From Nocardia paucivorans NBRC 100373 (GTDB taxonomy: Bacteria > Actinomycetota > Actinomycetes > Mycobacteriales > Mycobacteriaceae): a stretch of 64,000 nt of DNA. Location of the stretch: contig NZ_BAGE01000018.1 in NCBI RefSeq assembly GCF_000308675.1, positions 1 to 64,000 on the forward strand, given 5' to 3'. Both the position numbers and the translations under genes were made by a program. Positions within the stretch are counted from its first letter, which is position 1. Every line of letters begins with the position of its first letter. The notes beneath the pieces were generated by a model, which was not told the origin of the DNA, did not search any database, and was given only the letters and a program-made list of their open reading frames with translations. Positions 41,217 to 51,695 of the stretch are shown here, piece after piece.

Positions 41217-41786
41217 TCAGATATGCGCCGGCCAGCCCGGCGCCGGGCCCGGTGGATCGGTGGACAGGCGGGCGGCCATCCAGTGGTCCCGGCGAGAGCC
41301 GCGCTGGAGGCTGCCGAGCCGACACAGACCCTCGTAGCGGAAACCGTTGTTGCGGGCCACGGCCGCGGAGGCGTGGTTGCCGACGAAGGCGCGCCACGAT
41401 ATCCGGGCCAACGTCATACCGTCGGCGCGGAAACCGAAATCGCACACCAGGCCCACCGCACGGCCGGTCAGCCCGCGGCCGCGATGTTCGGGGGCGAGCC
41501 AGTAGCCGATCTCGGCGGCGGACTCGTCGAGGGCGCCGAGGCCGATTGTGCCGATCAGCGGGCCGTGCTCGGCCAAACGCACCCCCCAGACCGGACTGCG
41601 GGCGGCCCAGCCGTTCGCGACCGTCTCGCGCACGAACCCCTCGGCGTCGCGGCGGCGATACGGCACCGGAATGGTGACCCATTCACCGATCGCCGGATCC
41701 TGACAATGCTCGGTGATCACGTCGATATCGGCATCCGTCGGTCGGGTCAACCAGACGGTGCCATCGGTCAGGATGCGCTCCTCCAT
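41217..41786 (-). CDS. GNAT N-acetyltransferase, RimJ/RimL type
   Basis: A 189-aa acetyltransferase: MEERILTDGTVWLTRPTDADIDVITEHCQDPAIGEW is the RimJ/RimL-type start; the acetyl-CoA motif is EIGYWLAPEHRGRGLTGRAVGLV. Motifs RNNGFRYEG and LRRDHW-like ends (SRRDHWMAARLS) follow. The substrate is unknown, perhaps a ribosomal or small-molecule amine. The ATG at 41786 is chosen because upstream residues are Pro/Arg-rich noise. It diverges from the ECF41 sigma factor. Confidence 0.88.
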   Translation of the reverse strand: MEERILTDGTVWLTRPTDADIDVITEHCQDPAIGEWVTIPVPYRRRDAEGFVRETVANGWAARSPVWGVRLAEHGPLIGTIGLGALDESAAEIGYWLAPEHRGRGLTGRAVGLVCDFGFRADGMTLARISWRAFVGNHASAAVARNNGFRYEGLCRLGSLQRGSRRDHWMAARLSTDPPGPAPGWPAHI

Positions 41787-41884
41787 CTCGTCATGGTGGC
41801 ACGTGGGTACCGGTTCCGCCGAGCGGTTTTCGCTGTTCGTGCCGGATGGCGGTGGGCCGGTGCCCGGACCGTAGAATCGGTTCG

Positions 41885-42820
41885 GTGGTGGCCGCGCTCC
41901 TCGCCGATCTATTCGAATCCCATCGCGCACATCTACTGGCGGTGGCCTATCGGCTGACCGGCAGTGTCGCCGACGCCGAGGACGCGGTGCAGGAGAGTTG
42001 GCTGCGGTTGGCGAATGCCCGCCAGTCGGAGATCGAGGATCTGCGGGCCTGGCTGACAACCGTGGTGAGTCGATTGTGTCTGGACCGTCTGCGTAGCGCG
42101 GCGGTGCGCCGGGAAAGCTATGTGGGGCAGTGGCTGCCGGAGCCGGTGGTCACCCCGCTGAGCGGGGCGCGTCCGGCCGATCCATTGGCGGTCGTGGTGC
42201 GGGGGCAAGAGTTCCGGTTCGCGGCGATGATGGTGCTCGATTCCCTCACACCGCCCCAGCGGGTGGCGTTTGTGCTCCACGAGGGACTGTCGGTGCCCTA
42301 CGAGGAGATCGCGGGGATTCTCGGGGTCACCGTGGACGCGGCGCGACAACTGGCGGCGCGGGCGCGTCGATCGGTGCGGTCGGCTCCCGAACCGGTGACC
42401 GATGCCGAACACGAGACCGCGGTGCAGCGGTTGCTGGTTGCGTTGAACTCCGGTGATGTGCACGCGGTGGCCGCGGCGCTGCACCCGGAGACGGTGATGA
42501 TCGGCGACGCGAATGGCACCACATCCACCGCGCTCAATGTGATCACCGGCCCGGACAAGGTCGCGCGCTTCTTCCTGGGTCTGATGCGCCGGTACGGGTT
42601 CACCGAGGTGGGGGAGAGCTCCGGGTTCGAGTTCGTGCTGGTGAACGGTCGACTCGGCGCGCTGATACACGAACGTCGTCCCGACGGTGTCCATCCGGGG
42701 TATCCGAGACGGGTTATCGGGTTCAGCGTGGTCGACGGGCTGATCGCGGGCACCTACGATATCGCCAACCCGGAGAAATTGAGCGGTATCCGGCCGGCTC
42801 CTCCCACGGGGGCCCCATAG
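41885..42820 (+). CDS. ECF41-type sigma factor with SnoaL-like C-terminal domain (SigJ-like)
   Basis: A 311-aa sigma factor. Sigma2 region: LFESHRAHLLAVAYRLTGSVADAEDAVQESWLRL; linker with the WLPEPVV motif of ECF41; sigma4: LDSLTPPQRVAFVLHEGLSVPYEEIAGILGVTVDAARQLAARAR. The C-terminal 100 residues are an NTF2/SnoaL-like domain that controls activity in this group and ends in NPEKLSGI (NPDKL-type motif). No anti-sigma gene is adjacent, as usual for ECF41. The GTG at 41885 lies seven bases after TAGAAT, a clear leaderless start. ECF41 usually neighbours a CMD- or DoxX-type oxidoreductase; here an AhpD-like gene is 2 kb upstream. Confidence 0.93.
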   Translation: MVAALLADLFESHRAHLLAVAYRLTGSVADAEDAVQESWLRLANARQSEIEDLRAWLTTVVSRLCLDRLRSAAVRRESYVGQWLPEPVVTPLSGARPADPLAVVVRGQEFRFAAMMVLDSLTPPQRVAFVLHEGLSVPYEEIAGILGVTVDAARQLAARARRSVRSAPEPVTDAEHETAVQRLLVALNSGDVHAVAAALHPETVMIGDANGTTSTALNVITGPDKVARFFLGLMRRYGFTEVGESSGFEFVLVNGRLGALIHERRPDGVHPGYPRRVIGFSVVDGLIAGTYDIANPEKLSGIRPAPPTGAP

Positions 42821-42829
42821 GGTGGGTTC

Positions 42830-43996
42830 ATGCCCGTCGATACGCCGACCGTCACCCGGTTGCGTCCTTTCGCATCCACCATCTTCGCCGAGATGACCGA
42901 ACTCGCGTTGCGGTACGACGCGGTCAATCTGGGCCAGGGTTTCCCGGACAGCGACGGACCGGCCCGGATGCTCGAGATCGCCCGCCGGGCGATCGCCGAC
43001 GGACTCAACCAGTACCCACCCGGGCGGGGGATGCCGGAACTGCGGCAGGCGATCGCCGCGGATCGGGCCCGCCGCTACGGCACCGACTACGACCCGGATA
43101 CCGAGGTCCTGGTGACCGTGGGCGCCACCGAGGCGGTGAGCGCCGCGGTGCTCGGGCTGGTGGAACCGGGTCGGGAAGTGGTGCTCGTCGAGCCCTATTA
43201 CGACTCCTATCCGGCCGCGGTGGCCTTGGCCGGCGCGCGGCGGCGCACGGCGCGGCTGGTGGCCGACGGCGACCGCTTCGTGCTCGACCACGACAGCCTG
43301 CGCGCGGCGATCACCCCGCAGACGCGGATGATCGTGCTGAACTCACCGCACAATCCCACCGGCACCGTGCTCGATCGCGTCGATCTCACCGCCATTGCCG
43401 AGTTGGCATGCGAACACGATCTGTTGGTTCTCACCGACGAGGTCTACGAGCATCTGGTCTACGACGATGCCGAGCACATCGGTATCGCCACCCTGCCCGG
43501 AATGGCCGAGCGCACCCTGGTGGTGTCCAGCGCGGCCAAGACGTTCAGTGTCACCGGATGGAAGATCGGCTGGGTCTGTGGTCCATCCACGCTGATCGAC
43601 GCGGTGTTGGCTGCGAAACAGTTCCTGACCTTCGTCGGGGGCGGACCGTTCCAGCCGGCCGTCGCCCATGCCCTGACCCATGAATCGGCCTGGGTGCAGC
43701 AACTGCGGGCCACGCTGTCGCAGGAGCGGCTGCGGTTGTCGGCCGCGCTGACCGATGCCGGTTTCCGGACCTATCACAGCTCGGGCAGCTATTTCATCTG
43801 TGCCGATATCCGTCCGCTCGGCGCCGACGACGGGGTGGAGTTCTGTCGAGAGCTGCCGAAGCGGCTCGGGGTGGCGGCCGTTCCGGTCGGTGTTTTCGCC
43901 GACGATCCGGGCCCCTGGCGACATCTGATCCGGTTCACGTTCTGCAAGCGTCCGGAAACCCTCGACGAGGCCGTGCGCCGGTTGCGGCGCGGGTAG
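42830..43996 (+). CDS. dapC: N-succinyldiaminopimelate aminotransferase (DapC-like)
   Basis: A 388-aa fold-type I PLP aminotransferase, close in sequence pattern to M. tuberculosis Rv0858c. Motifs: NLGQGFPDSDGP, NQYPPGRGMPELRQAI, VTVGATEAVSAAVLGLVEPGREVVL, LNSPHNPTGTVL, DEVYEHLVYD and the Lys in VVSSAAKTFSVTGWKIGW. The predicted role is in lysine/meso-diaminopimelate synthesis; kynurenine or methionine aminotransferases share the fold. The ATG at 42830 is six bases after TAGGGT, a likely leaderless start. It is ten bases after the sigma factor stop but has its own promoter. Confidence 0.88.
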   Translation: MPVDTPTVTRLRPFASTIFAEMTELALRYDAVNLGQGFPDSDGPARMLEIARRAIADGLNQYPPGRGMPELRQAIAADRARRYGTDYDPDTEVLVTVGATEAVSAAVLGLVEPGREVVLVEPYYDSYPAAVALAGARRRTARLVADGDRFVLDHDSLRAAITPQTRMIVLNSPHNPTGTVLDRVDLTAIAELACEHDLLVLTDEVYEHLVYDDAEHIGIATLPGMAERTLVVSSAAKTFSVTGWKIGWVCGPSTLIDAVLAAKQFLTFVGGGPFQPAVAHALTHESAWVQQLRATLSQERLRLSAALTDAGFRTYHSSGSYFICADIRPLGADDGVEFCRELPKRLGVAAVPVGVFADDPGPWRHLIRFTFCKRPETLDEAVRRLRRG

Positions 43997-44002
43997 GGCG
44001 GA

Positions 44003-44647
44003 TCAGGCGGCGACCGGACGAGCGCGGTCGGTGAGGAGTAGTCCGGCGATGGCGCCCAGTACGGTGCCCATGAGGTACCGCTGGATCCGCAACCACAGCG
44101 GCCGGCCGGTGAGGAAACCGGCGATGCGCCCCGCGCCGAGCACGATCAGTCCGTTCACCAGCAGCGCAACCGATATCTGCACCGCGCCCAGGCACAGGCT
44201 CTGAGCCCAGATCGGCCCACCGTCGGGTGCGACGAACTGGGGGATCAACGCCAGATACATGACGGCGATCTTCGGGTTGAGCAGATTTGTGAGCAGTCCC
44301 ATGGTGAAAAGCCGACGGGCGGGGTCGGCGGGTAGCGTGGTCGGGGCGAACACCGAGGTTCCACCGGGCCGGATCGCCTGCCACGCCAGGTAGCCGAGAT
44401 AGCACGCGCCGGCCAGTTTCAACGCCAGATAAAGCTGGGGAACCAGTGCGAAGATCGCGGTGATACCGGTCGCGGCCGCGGTCGAATACACCGCGAACCC
44501 GGCCGCGACACCGCTCAACGAGATCAGTCCGGCACGGCGTCCCTGGGTCACTGTCCGCGACACCAGGTACATCATGTTCGGTCCCGGCGTCAGCACCATC
44601 CCCAGTGCTGCCGCCGCCACTCCCACCACCGCCGTCGTCTCGATCAC
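44003..44647 (-). CDS. LysE/RhtB-family amino-acid exporter
   Basis: A 214-aa membrane protein with about six helices and the LysE start VVGVAAAALGMVLTPGPNMMYLVSRTVTQGRRAGLISLSGVAAG. It exports an amino acid or related compound; the substrate cannot be read from sequence. The GTG at 44647 is chosen because it gives the normal LysE length; upstream starts add a Ser/Arg-rich non-homologous tail. It diverges from the XPB helicase gene. Confidence 0.86.
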   Translation of the reverse strand: MIETTAVVGVAAAALGMVLTPGPNMMYLVSRTVTQGRRAGLISLSGVAAGFAVYSTAAATGITAIFALVPQLYLALKLAGACYLGYLAWQAIRPGGTSVFAPTTLPADPARRLFTMGLLTNLLNPKIAVMYLALIPQFVAPDGGPIWAQSLCLGAVQISVALLVNGLIVLGAGRIAGFLTGRPLWLRIQRYLMGTVLGAIAGLLLTDRARPVAA

Positions 44648-44792
44648 GGTTTCGATACTCGCCCGGCCGCCTTGTGTTCGTCTCGGTCCACTTCGCGAGT
44701 GCCGGCCCGGCCCCAGAGGCTCCCGGGGCGCGGAATGCATCGGTGTGTCGGAGGGTTCGGCAACAATGGGGAACGGCAGAGGAGGAGTTCTC

Positions 44793-46457
44793 GTGGTAGA
44801 TGGCCCGCTGATCGTACAAAGCGATAAGACGCTGTTGCTCGAGGTCGACCATGAACTGGCCGATGTCGCCCGGCAGGCCATCGCCCCGTTCGCGGAACTG
44901 GAACGGGCGCCCGAGCATGTGCACACCTACCGGATCACGCCGCTGGCGTTGTGGAACGCCCGGGCGGCGGGGCACGACGCCGAGCAGGTGGTGGACGCAC
45001 TGGTCAGCTATTCGCGGTACGCGGTGCCGCAGCCGTTGCTGGTGGACATCGTCGACACCATGGCCCGCTACGGCCGGCTGCAGTTGGTGAAACATCCCGC
45101 GCACGGTCTCACCCTGGTCGGTTTGGATCGGGCGGTTCTGGAGGAGGTACTGCGGCACAAGAAGGTCGCGCCCATGCTCGGCGCCCGGATCGATGACGAC
45201 ACCGTCGTGGTGCACCCGTCCGAACGGGGTCATATCAAACAGCTATTGCTCAAGATCGGCTGGCCCGTCGAGGACCTGGCCGGTTATGTGGACGGTGAGG
45301 CGCATCCCATCGAGCTCGACTACGCGGGTGGCCACTGGCGGTTGCGCGATTACCAGGAGATGGCCGCCGACTCGTTCTGGGCCGGTGGATCCGGGGTGGT
45401 GGTGCTGCCGTGTGGCGCGGGAAAGACGATGGTCGGGGCGGCGGCCATGGCCAAGGCGAAGGCCACCACGTTGATCCTGGTCACCAATACCGTCGCCGGG
45501 CGGCAGTGGCGCCGGGAACTGCTGGCCCGCACCTCGCTGACCGAGGACGAGATCGGGGAGTACTCCGGCGATCGCAAGGAGATCCGCCCGGTCACCATCG
45601 CCACCTACCAGGTGATCACCCGACGCACCAAGGGTGAGTACCGGCATCTGGAGCTCTTCGACAGCCGGGACTGGGGTCTGGTGATCTACGACGAGGTGCA
45701 TCTGCTGCCCGCGCCGGTATTCCGGATGACGGCCGATCTACAGTCCCGGCGCCGGCTCGGACTCACCGCGACCCTGGTTCGCGAGGACGGCCGCGAGGGC
45801 GATGTGTTCTCGCTGATCGGCCCCAAACGCTACGACGCGCCGTGGAAGGACATCGAGGCACAAGGGTGGATAGCACCCGCGGAATGTATCGAGGTGCGGG
45901 TCACGCTCACCGATGCCGAGCGGATGGCATATGCGACCGCGGAACCGGAGGAGCGGTACAAGCTGTGCTCCACCGCGCGCACCAAGATCGCCGTGGTGGA
46001 ATCCATCCTGGCCCGGCACCCGGACGCGCCGACCCTGGTGATCGGCGCGTATCTGGAACAGTTGGAGGAGTTGGGCGTGGCCCTCGACGCCCCGGTGATT
46101 CAGGGCTCCACCAGGAACAAGGAACGCGAAGCGCTTTTCGACGCCTTCCGTCGAGGTGAGATTCCGGTGCTGGTGGTGAGCAAGGTGGCCAACTTCTCCA
46201 TCGATCTGCCGGAGGCGTCGGTGGCGGTACAGGTATCGGGCACCTTCGGTTCCCGGCAGGAGGAGGCCCAGCGGCTCGGCCGGTTGCTGCGACCCAAATA
46301 CGACGGCGGACAGGCACATTTCTATTCCGTTGTCGCCCGCGACACCCTCGACACCGAGTACGCCGCCCATCGGCAGCGGTTTCTCGCCGAGCAGGGCTAC
46401 GCGTATCGCATCACCGATGCGGACGACCTTCTGGGACCGACCATCGGTTCGGACTGA
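44793..46457 (+). CDS. ercc3: DNA repair helicase XPB
   Basis: A 554-aa SF2 helicase, bacterial XPB, matching Rv0861c along its whole length. N-terminal DRD-like domain (VDGPLIVQSDKTLLLEVDHELADVARQAIAPF); Walker A VVLPCGAGKTMVGAA; DEVH box VIYDEVHLLPAPVFRM; motif III TATLVREDGREGDVFSLIGPKRYDAPWKDIEAQG; motif V/VI SKVANFSIDLPEASVAVQVSGTFGSRQEEAQRLGRLLRPK. It unwinds DNA 3' to 5', probably in repair. The GTG at 44793 with GAGGAGG upstream fits the mycobacterial N-terminus; an in-frame ATG at 44766 is less likely. Confidence 0.95.
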   Translation: MVDGPLIVQSDKTLLLEVDHELADVARQAIAPFAELERAPEHVHTYRITPLALWNARAAGHDAEQVVDALVSYSRYAVPQPLLVDIVDTMARYGRLQLVKHPAHGLTLVGLDRAVLEEVLRHKKVAPMLGARIDDDTVVVHPSERGHIKQLLLKIGWPVEDLAGYVDGEAHPIELDYAGGHWRLRDYQEMAADSFWAGGSGVVVLPCGAGKTMVGAAAMAKAKATTLILVTNTVAGRQWRRELLARTSLTEDEIGEYSGDRKEIRPVTIATYQVITRRTKGEYRHLELFDSRDWGLVIYDEVHLLPAPVFRMTADLQSRRRLGLTATLVREDGREGDVFSLIGPKRYDAPWKDIEAQGWIAPAECIEVRVTLTDAERMAYATAEPEERYKLCSTARTKIAVVESILARHPDAPTLVIGAYLEQLEELGVALDAPVIQGSTRNKEREALFDAFRRGEIPVLVVSKVANFSIDLPEASVAVQVSGTFGSRQEEAQRLGRLLRPKYDGGQAHFYSVVARDTLDTEYAAHRQRFLAEQGYAYRITDADDLLGPTIGSD

Positions 46458-46468
46458 ACGACGGCCGG

Positions 46469-48757
46469 TCAGTCGAGGAGAGCGACCGAGGAGATGCGGT
46501 GCAGGGTGAACTGCCGCACCGTACCGGTCACCGGGTCCATGGCGTCGAGTTGGCCGTGGCCCACCCGGACCGGTTCGACCACTCGCTGAATGGCCACCCC
46601 GCGAGCGTCCACATAGCCGATGTTCACCGATCGGCGGCCCCGGACCGCCAATTGCAGCAGCGCCAGGGTCGCGGCCGCCCCGGTCCGGGTGCCATCGGTG
46701 CGCACCGTCCGTCCACCCGTCGCGCTCGCGGCGCGTTCCCCCGCCCGTAGTTCGGCGACCAGGAGTTGTAGTTGTTCGGTGCTCGGGGGAGCCGGACGGT
46801 AGGGCTGCCGCGTCGGTTGGCGCACGGTGATCCGGGCGCCGCGCCCGCGCAGATCCACGATCATTCCGGCCGCGTCCTCCCCGGCCGGTGTGAAACCGGC
46901 CGTCCGGAGCCGCTCCAGCAATTCGCCCAGCGGGGCCTGCGATATGGCGACGGTCGGCGCGATACCGCGCAGGGCGAGATCCTCGGCCACGGGTGAGGCC
47001 AGGACCTGGGCCAGGAGGGTCGCATCGTCACTGCGCACGAATGACTGCGCCATACCGGCCCGCAGCCGGCCGTGGCGGCGGGCCACATCGTCGATCAGAT
47101 AGGACAAGGTCTGCGGTACGGGGGTGCGGGAATGCCTATCGAACAGGGCGTGCAGTTCGGCCGCGGTCAGACCGGTGTCGAGGGCCCGGCGCACCGAGTT
47201 CTCGCCGATCCGGTAGACCGTCGCGGCGCCGGCCGATTCCACATCGGCCACCAGTTCGATCCGCTGCTGGAGTTCGGCGGTGAGCGGTCCGGGGGCGATC
47301 ACCGTCAGATCCGCCTGCACCAACACATGGTCGACGGGGTCGGGGAGCGCGGTTTCCATGGCGGCCTCGGCCGCGGCGACATTGTCCGGCGCATCGTGCA
47401 GTAGCGCCCGCCCCGGTGCGCTGAGGGCGCCCCGGCCGACGAGACCCAGGGCGGCTGCTTCGTTCAGGGTGTGCTCCACCACCTCACGGCGGTAGTGCCT
47501 GCGTCGCCGCGGGGCGCGCCAGGCCAGCACCCGGGAGATATCGGCGGGGTCGAGTTCGGTGCCGGCGGGGTATTCGGCCAGGACATCGAGGATCGCGTGT
47601 CGGTCGCGGACGGCATGCGGCACCCGAAGTTCGGCGGCCAGCGCCGCCAGCGGTTTGTCGTTGGCGTCGCGCATACCGATCATCCACGGACACCGGTCCA
47701 GGTCGAGCCAGGCCGTCGCGAGCTGAGTCCAGCGGTGCGCGGTCGACGCCGCCTGCCAGGCATCCGCCGTGGGGGTCGGCGCCCAGAAATCGTCGGTGCT
47801 GTCGAGGGCGGGCGCCGGGTCCGGCAGACCTCTGCCGATCAGTTTCGCCGCGGCGAGCAGTTCCACCAACAGGGCGGCGCGTGACTCGTCGATCCCCGCC
47901 GCCTTGGCCACCCGACGTAATTCTCGGACACCGAGCCCACCGGCCCGTAGGGCCGGCGCGGGAGCCTGGCCCAGCACATCGATGATCGCGGCGCAGTGTC
48001 GCAGCAGTTCCCCGACCTCACCGGCCGCGGTGCCGTTCACCTCGGCCTCGGTGTGGCCGACCGGTACGGGTTCGGGCGGGGTGAGGACATGGGGGTCGAT
48101 GACCGGTTCGTGACGCAGCACCTGACCGACTGTGCGGGGCAGCTCCACGGTTTCGTCGTCGATCCGATGCAGCAGCCGTCGGGCCAGCAGCCGCTGGACC
48201 GGACGCTCCGGTGGGGTCTCCGGCGCGGCGTCGCGGGTGCGACCACGTGGACCGTTGGTCGCCAACTTGTCCAATAGCGCGCGTTCGGCCGGGGCCAGTT
48301 CGGTGAGAGCGGCCGTCACCTCCGGCTCGGTGAGTTCGTCGGGAAGTTCGGTGGCGCTGCCCATCGGCCACGGCAGCGCCTCGGCGACCGTGGACACCGG
48401 ACGCAATCCGCTGTCACCGTCGCACCAGAGCAGAGCTCGGTCGGTCAATCGGTCCAGGGCGGCATCCACGGCCGCGGCCCGGGCCCGATCGCGCAGCTCC
48501 TTCTTCAATTCCTGACGGGTCGGGGCCGCGGCTCCGGCGGAGGTCCGAACGGCCAGGATCTCGATAATGGCGAATTCGAGGGTGTCGAGGTCCTCGGCGG
48601 CGCGTAGGACGGAGGCCCGTTGTTCGGCCCGAGCGGCGAGCACCGCCATCGAGGACGGCAGGGGCACCGCCAGATCGGGCCGGCGCTCGAGCAAGGTCAC
48701 CAGCTGTGCGTCGGTTCGGCCGCCGAGCCAGGCGGCCAGAGAGTCGGTCCCGGTCAT
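46469..48757 (-). CDS. Helicase-associated domain protein (Rv0862c-like), partner of XPB
   Basis: A 762-aa protein with a 'helicase-associated/XPB N-terminal' domain. It starts [70 protein letters not shown]; the C-terminus holds a WYL-like/Ssl2-like part ([52 protein letters not shown]). No ATPase motifs are seen, so it is probably an accessory. It lies tail-to-tail with XPB (convergent stops 12 bp apart), as in mycobacteria. Role is inferred from this pairing. Confidence 0.82.
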   Translation of the reverse strand: MTGTDSLAAWLGGRTDAQLVTLLERRPDLAVPLPSSMAVLAARAEQRASVLRAAEDLDTLEFAIIEILAVRTSAGAAAPTRQELKKELRDRARAAAVDAALDRLTDRALLWCDGDSGLRPVSTVAEALPWPMGSATELPDELTEPEVTAALTELAPAERALLDKLATNGPRGRTRDAAPETPPERPVQRLLARRLLHRIDDETVELPRTVGQVLRHEPVIDPHVLTPPEPVPVGHTEAEVNGTAAGEVGELLRHCAAIIDVLGQAPAPALRAGGLGVRELRRVAKAAGIDESRAALLVELLAAAKLIGRGLPDPAPALDSTDDFWAPTPTADAWQAASTAHRWTQLATAWLDLDRCPWMIGMRDANDKPLAALAAELRVPHAVRDRHAILDVLAEYPAGTELDPADISRVLAWRAPRRRRHYRREVVEHTLNEAAALGLVGRGALSAPGRALLHDAPDNVAAAEAAMETALPDPVDHVLVQADLTVIAPGPLTAELQQRIELVADVESAGAATVYRIGENSVRRALDTGLTAAELHALFDRHSRTPVPQTLSYLIDDVARRHGRLRAGMAQSFVRSDDATLLAQVLASPVAEDLALRGIAPTVAISQAPLGELLERLRTAGFTPAGEDAAGMIVDLRGRGARITVRQPTRQPYRPAPPSTEQLQLLVAELRAGERAASATGGRTVRTDGTRTGAAATLALLQLAVRGRRSVNIGYVDARGVAIQRVVEPVRVGHGQLDAMDPVTGTVRQFTLHRISSVALLD

Positions 48758-48820
48758 CCGATCCAGACTACGTGGCCGCCACCGCATGGGCGGCGGTCGT
48801 TGACATGCCAGAATGACCCC

Positions 48821-49009
48821 GTGGTGAACAAATCGAAGAAACGCTATGTCGACAATGGCTGGCCCGAGGTGGCCGATGGTGAGCACGCGGTCACCGAGTT
48901 GTCGTCGACCCGATCCGGCAACCTCTCTCCCTTCGGCGAGGAGACCGAATTCCCGCTCGATGCCGAGCAGTTGCCGTACCTGCACCCGCGTACGGTCGTC
49001 AACCGCTGA
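48821..49009 (+). CDS. Small conserved actinobacterial protein (Rv0863-like)
   Basis: A 62-aa protein: [16 protein letters not shown], then [20 protein letters not shown], then [26 protein letters not shown]. Basic N-terminus and acidic, Pro-rich middle. The sequence is highly patterned ([28 protein letters not shown]), suggesting conservation among corynebacteriales, but no function is known. Two GTG codons (48821, 48824) can start it; CAGAAT six bases before the first suggests a leaderless start. It diverges from the helicase-associated gene; the strong hairpin at 49118-49148 follows. Confidence 0.78.
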   Translation: MVNKSKKRYVDNGWPEVADGEHAVTELSSTRSGNLSPFGEETEFPLDAEQLPYLHPRTVVNR

Positions 49010-49117
49010 GAAGCGTGCGATGACGCCGCTCGGCGGCGGTGTGAGTCGGGGCCCCTCGGGCCTCGACCACCGGGTGGGATATCTGTGGAGGTGTGTCCGA
49101 ATCCGTCCATATGGCGA

Positions 49118-49148
49118 AAGAGCCCCGCATCGATGATGCGGGGCTCTT
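49118..49148. terminator. Bidirectional terminator between the small ORF and rpf
   Basis: AAGAGCCCCGCATC (49118-49131) pairs with GATGCGGGGCTCTT (49135-49148), giving a 14-bp perfect stem with A and T at the ends. It can stop transcription from both sides. Confidence 0.9.
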
Positions 49149-49172
49149 GTCGTGATTTCGAGAGCGGGCGGT

Positions 49173-50183
<1,011 letters not shown>

Positions 50184-50257
50184 TCGTATTTCGGGTGTCG
50201 GAGCGTGGGTAACCCTGCCCTATCGACCGCTTCGCGCGATATGGCCGCTTCGCTCGG

Positions 50258-50509
50258 TCACCGGACCCGACGGCCGGAACGCAGCGTGAAGATCAACGCC
50301 ATGACGAAGCCCACCGGTGCCAACATTGCGCCCAGGTACAGCCACAGACCCGGCTCCGTGTCCGTGATGACCGGGGTGAGAAAGATCGCGACGATCGCCA
50401 GTAACCCCAGCGTGAACAGTCCGAGAGCGAGATACAGCAGCCAATTGCCCGAGGATCGGGGTCGGGGAGACGATGATCCGGAATGCGGCGGTTCGGCGGG
50501 ATTGCTCAT
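50258..50509 (-). CDS. Small two-helix membrane protein (83 aa)
   Basis: A short protein with a Ser/Pro-rich N-terminus ([20 protein letters not shown]) and two hydrophobic helices ([26 protein letters not shown] and [21 protein letters not shown]), ending RSGRRVR. The start ATG at 50509 gives a compact protein; longer upstream frames are low-complexity. Positional match is to a conserved membrane protein near Rv0870c. Function is unknown. It diverges from cspB with about 200 bp between. Confidence 0.78.
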   Translation of the reverse strand: MSNPAEPPHSGSSSPRPRSSGNWLLYLALGLFTLGLLAIVAIFLTPVITDTEPGLWLYLGAMLAPVGFVMALIFTLRSGRRVR

Positions 50510-50710
50510 CGCTCGACGGTAAAACTGATGTGCTGGCGCCGAGCGCACCGGGGTAGACTCTTGTGCAACACGCGTCCTGCATACCTGTGGGGCGCGTTCT
50601 TTACGAGTAGTTGCGGGCTCTACCGTAGGCTCCGGCCGGGTGGTGCCCCACGGACTGGTGTGCCCGCGGCGCCACGCTTCGGGTTCCGGATAAACGAACG
50701 GGTGAGCACA

Positions 50711-51127
50711 GTGCCAACCGGCAGGGTGAAGTGGTACGACGTGGAAAAGGGCTTCGGCTTCCTTTCCCAGGACGAGGGTGAGGACGTGTATGTCCGCTCG
50801 TCCGCGTTGCCGCAGGGTATCGATTCCCTGAAGCCCGGCCAGCGCGTGGAGTTCGGGATGGCCGCGGGGCGTCGCGGGCCACAGGCGCTGAGCCTGAAAC
50901 TCCTGGAGACGCCGCCGTCGTTGCGGCAGAATCAGGAACGCCATGCGCGTAAGGAGCCCGTCCGCAAACACACACCGGACGAGCTGCACGGCATGGTGGA
51001 GGACATGATCACCCTGCTGGAGGCGAAGGTTCAGCCCGATCTACGTAAGGGCCGTTACCCCGATCGCAAGACCGCGCAGCGCATCTCCGAGGTGGTCCGC
51101 GCCGTGGCGCGCGAACTCGATCGCTGA
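50711..51127 (+). CDS. cspB: Cold-shock-domain protein with C-terminal helical extension
   Basis: A 138-aa RNA-binding protein. The cold-shock domain ([33 protein letters not shown], about 1-65) has RNP1-like KGFGFL and RNP2-like VYVRSSAL motifs. The C-terminal half ([53 protein letters not shown]) is a conserved extension found in mycobacterial Rv0871. It probably binds RNA at low temperature or in stress. GTG at 50711 fits the mycobacterial N-terminus; GTG at 50702 would add three residues. A hairpin follows at 51138-51164. Confidence 0.93.
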   Translation: MPTGRVKWYDVEKGFGFLSQDEGEDVYVRSSALPQGIDSLKPGQRVEFGMAAGRRGPQALSLKLLETPPSLRQNQERHARKEPVRKHTPDELHGMVEDMITLLEAKVQPDLRKGRYPDRKTAQRISEVVRAVARELDR

Positions 51128-51137
51128 GTCCGCTCCC

Positions 51138-51164
51138 ACCCGCACCGCTTTCGGCGGTGCGGGT
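51138..51164 (+). terminator. Hairpin after cspB
   Basis: ACCCGCACCGC (51138-51148) pairs with GCGGTGCGGGT (51154-51164) around TTTCG. It sits 10 bases beyond the cspB stop. There is no T-tract. Confidence 0.75.
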
Positions 51165-51188
51165 CGAGCCCTCGTGACCCGGGATTCA

Positions 51189-51695
51189 TCAAGCGGTCTT
51201 GATCGACCACACCGCATGCGGGACGGTGAACTCCCGACCGGTCTCATCGATTGCGAGGATGGGCAACTGCAGCTCCACTCCGATCAACCGCAGGTCCGGC
51301 TCGGGTCGGGATTGCACGGTGATGGCGCGGGTGCCCTCCGGAAATGCGGTGTGATCGATCGCACGGCCGATCTCGTCACCGGACGGCAACACGTAGATCT
51401 GTTGCATCTGCCACGGCGCGTCCACCACCTGATCCGGTAGCGACAGTTGCAGCGGATACTCGGCGGGGACCTCGAGCGATACCGTCTCACCGTAGCGGCA
51501 GTCCTGCATCTGCACCGTGCAGTACATGAACGGCGGCACCGTCACCGTGGTGCCGTGGGCATATGCGGTGATCTCGGGATCATGCGGCTCGGCATTGCGT
51601 ACCTGCGCCCACACCACACCCACGGTGGCGGCCACGAGAACCAGGAACCCGGCCGTGATCAGCGCGACGGTCGTGCGGACGTTGTATGTGCTCAC
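51189..51695 (-). CDS. DUF2771 exported protein
   Basis: A 168-aa protein: an N-terminal transmembrane or signal helix (TTVALITAGFLVLVAATVGVVWA) and an exported domain with the pattern TVTVPPFMYCTVQMQDCRYGETVSLEVPAEYPLQLSLPDQVVDAPWQMQQIYVLPSGDEIGRAIDH. The two Cys (YC, DC) are probably disulfide-bonded outside. DUF2771 members are known only from actinobacteria; no biochemical role is known. The GTG overlaps the MFS gene stop (GTGA), so translation is coupled. Confidence 0.88.
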   Translation of the reverse strand: MSTYNVRTTVALITAGFLVLVAATVGVVWAQVRNAEPHDPEITAYAHGTTVTVPPFMYCTVQMQDCRYGETVSLEVPAEYPLQLSLPDQVVDAPWQMQQIYVLPSGDEIGRAIDHTAFPEGTRAITVQSRPEPDLRLIGVELQLPILAIDETGREFTVPHAVWSIKTA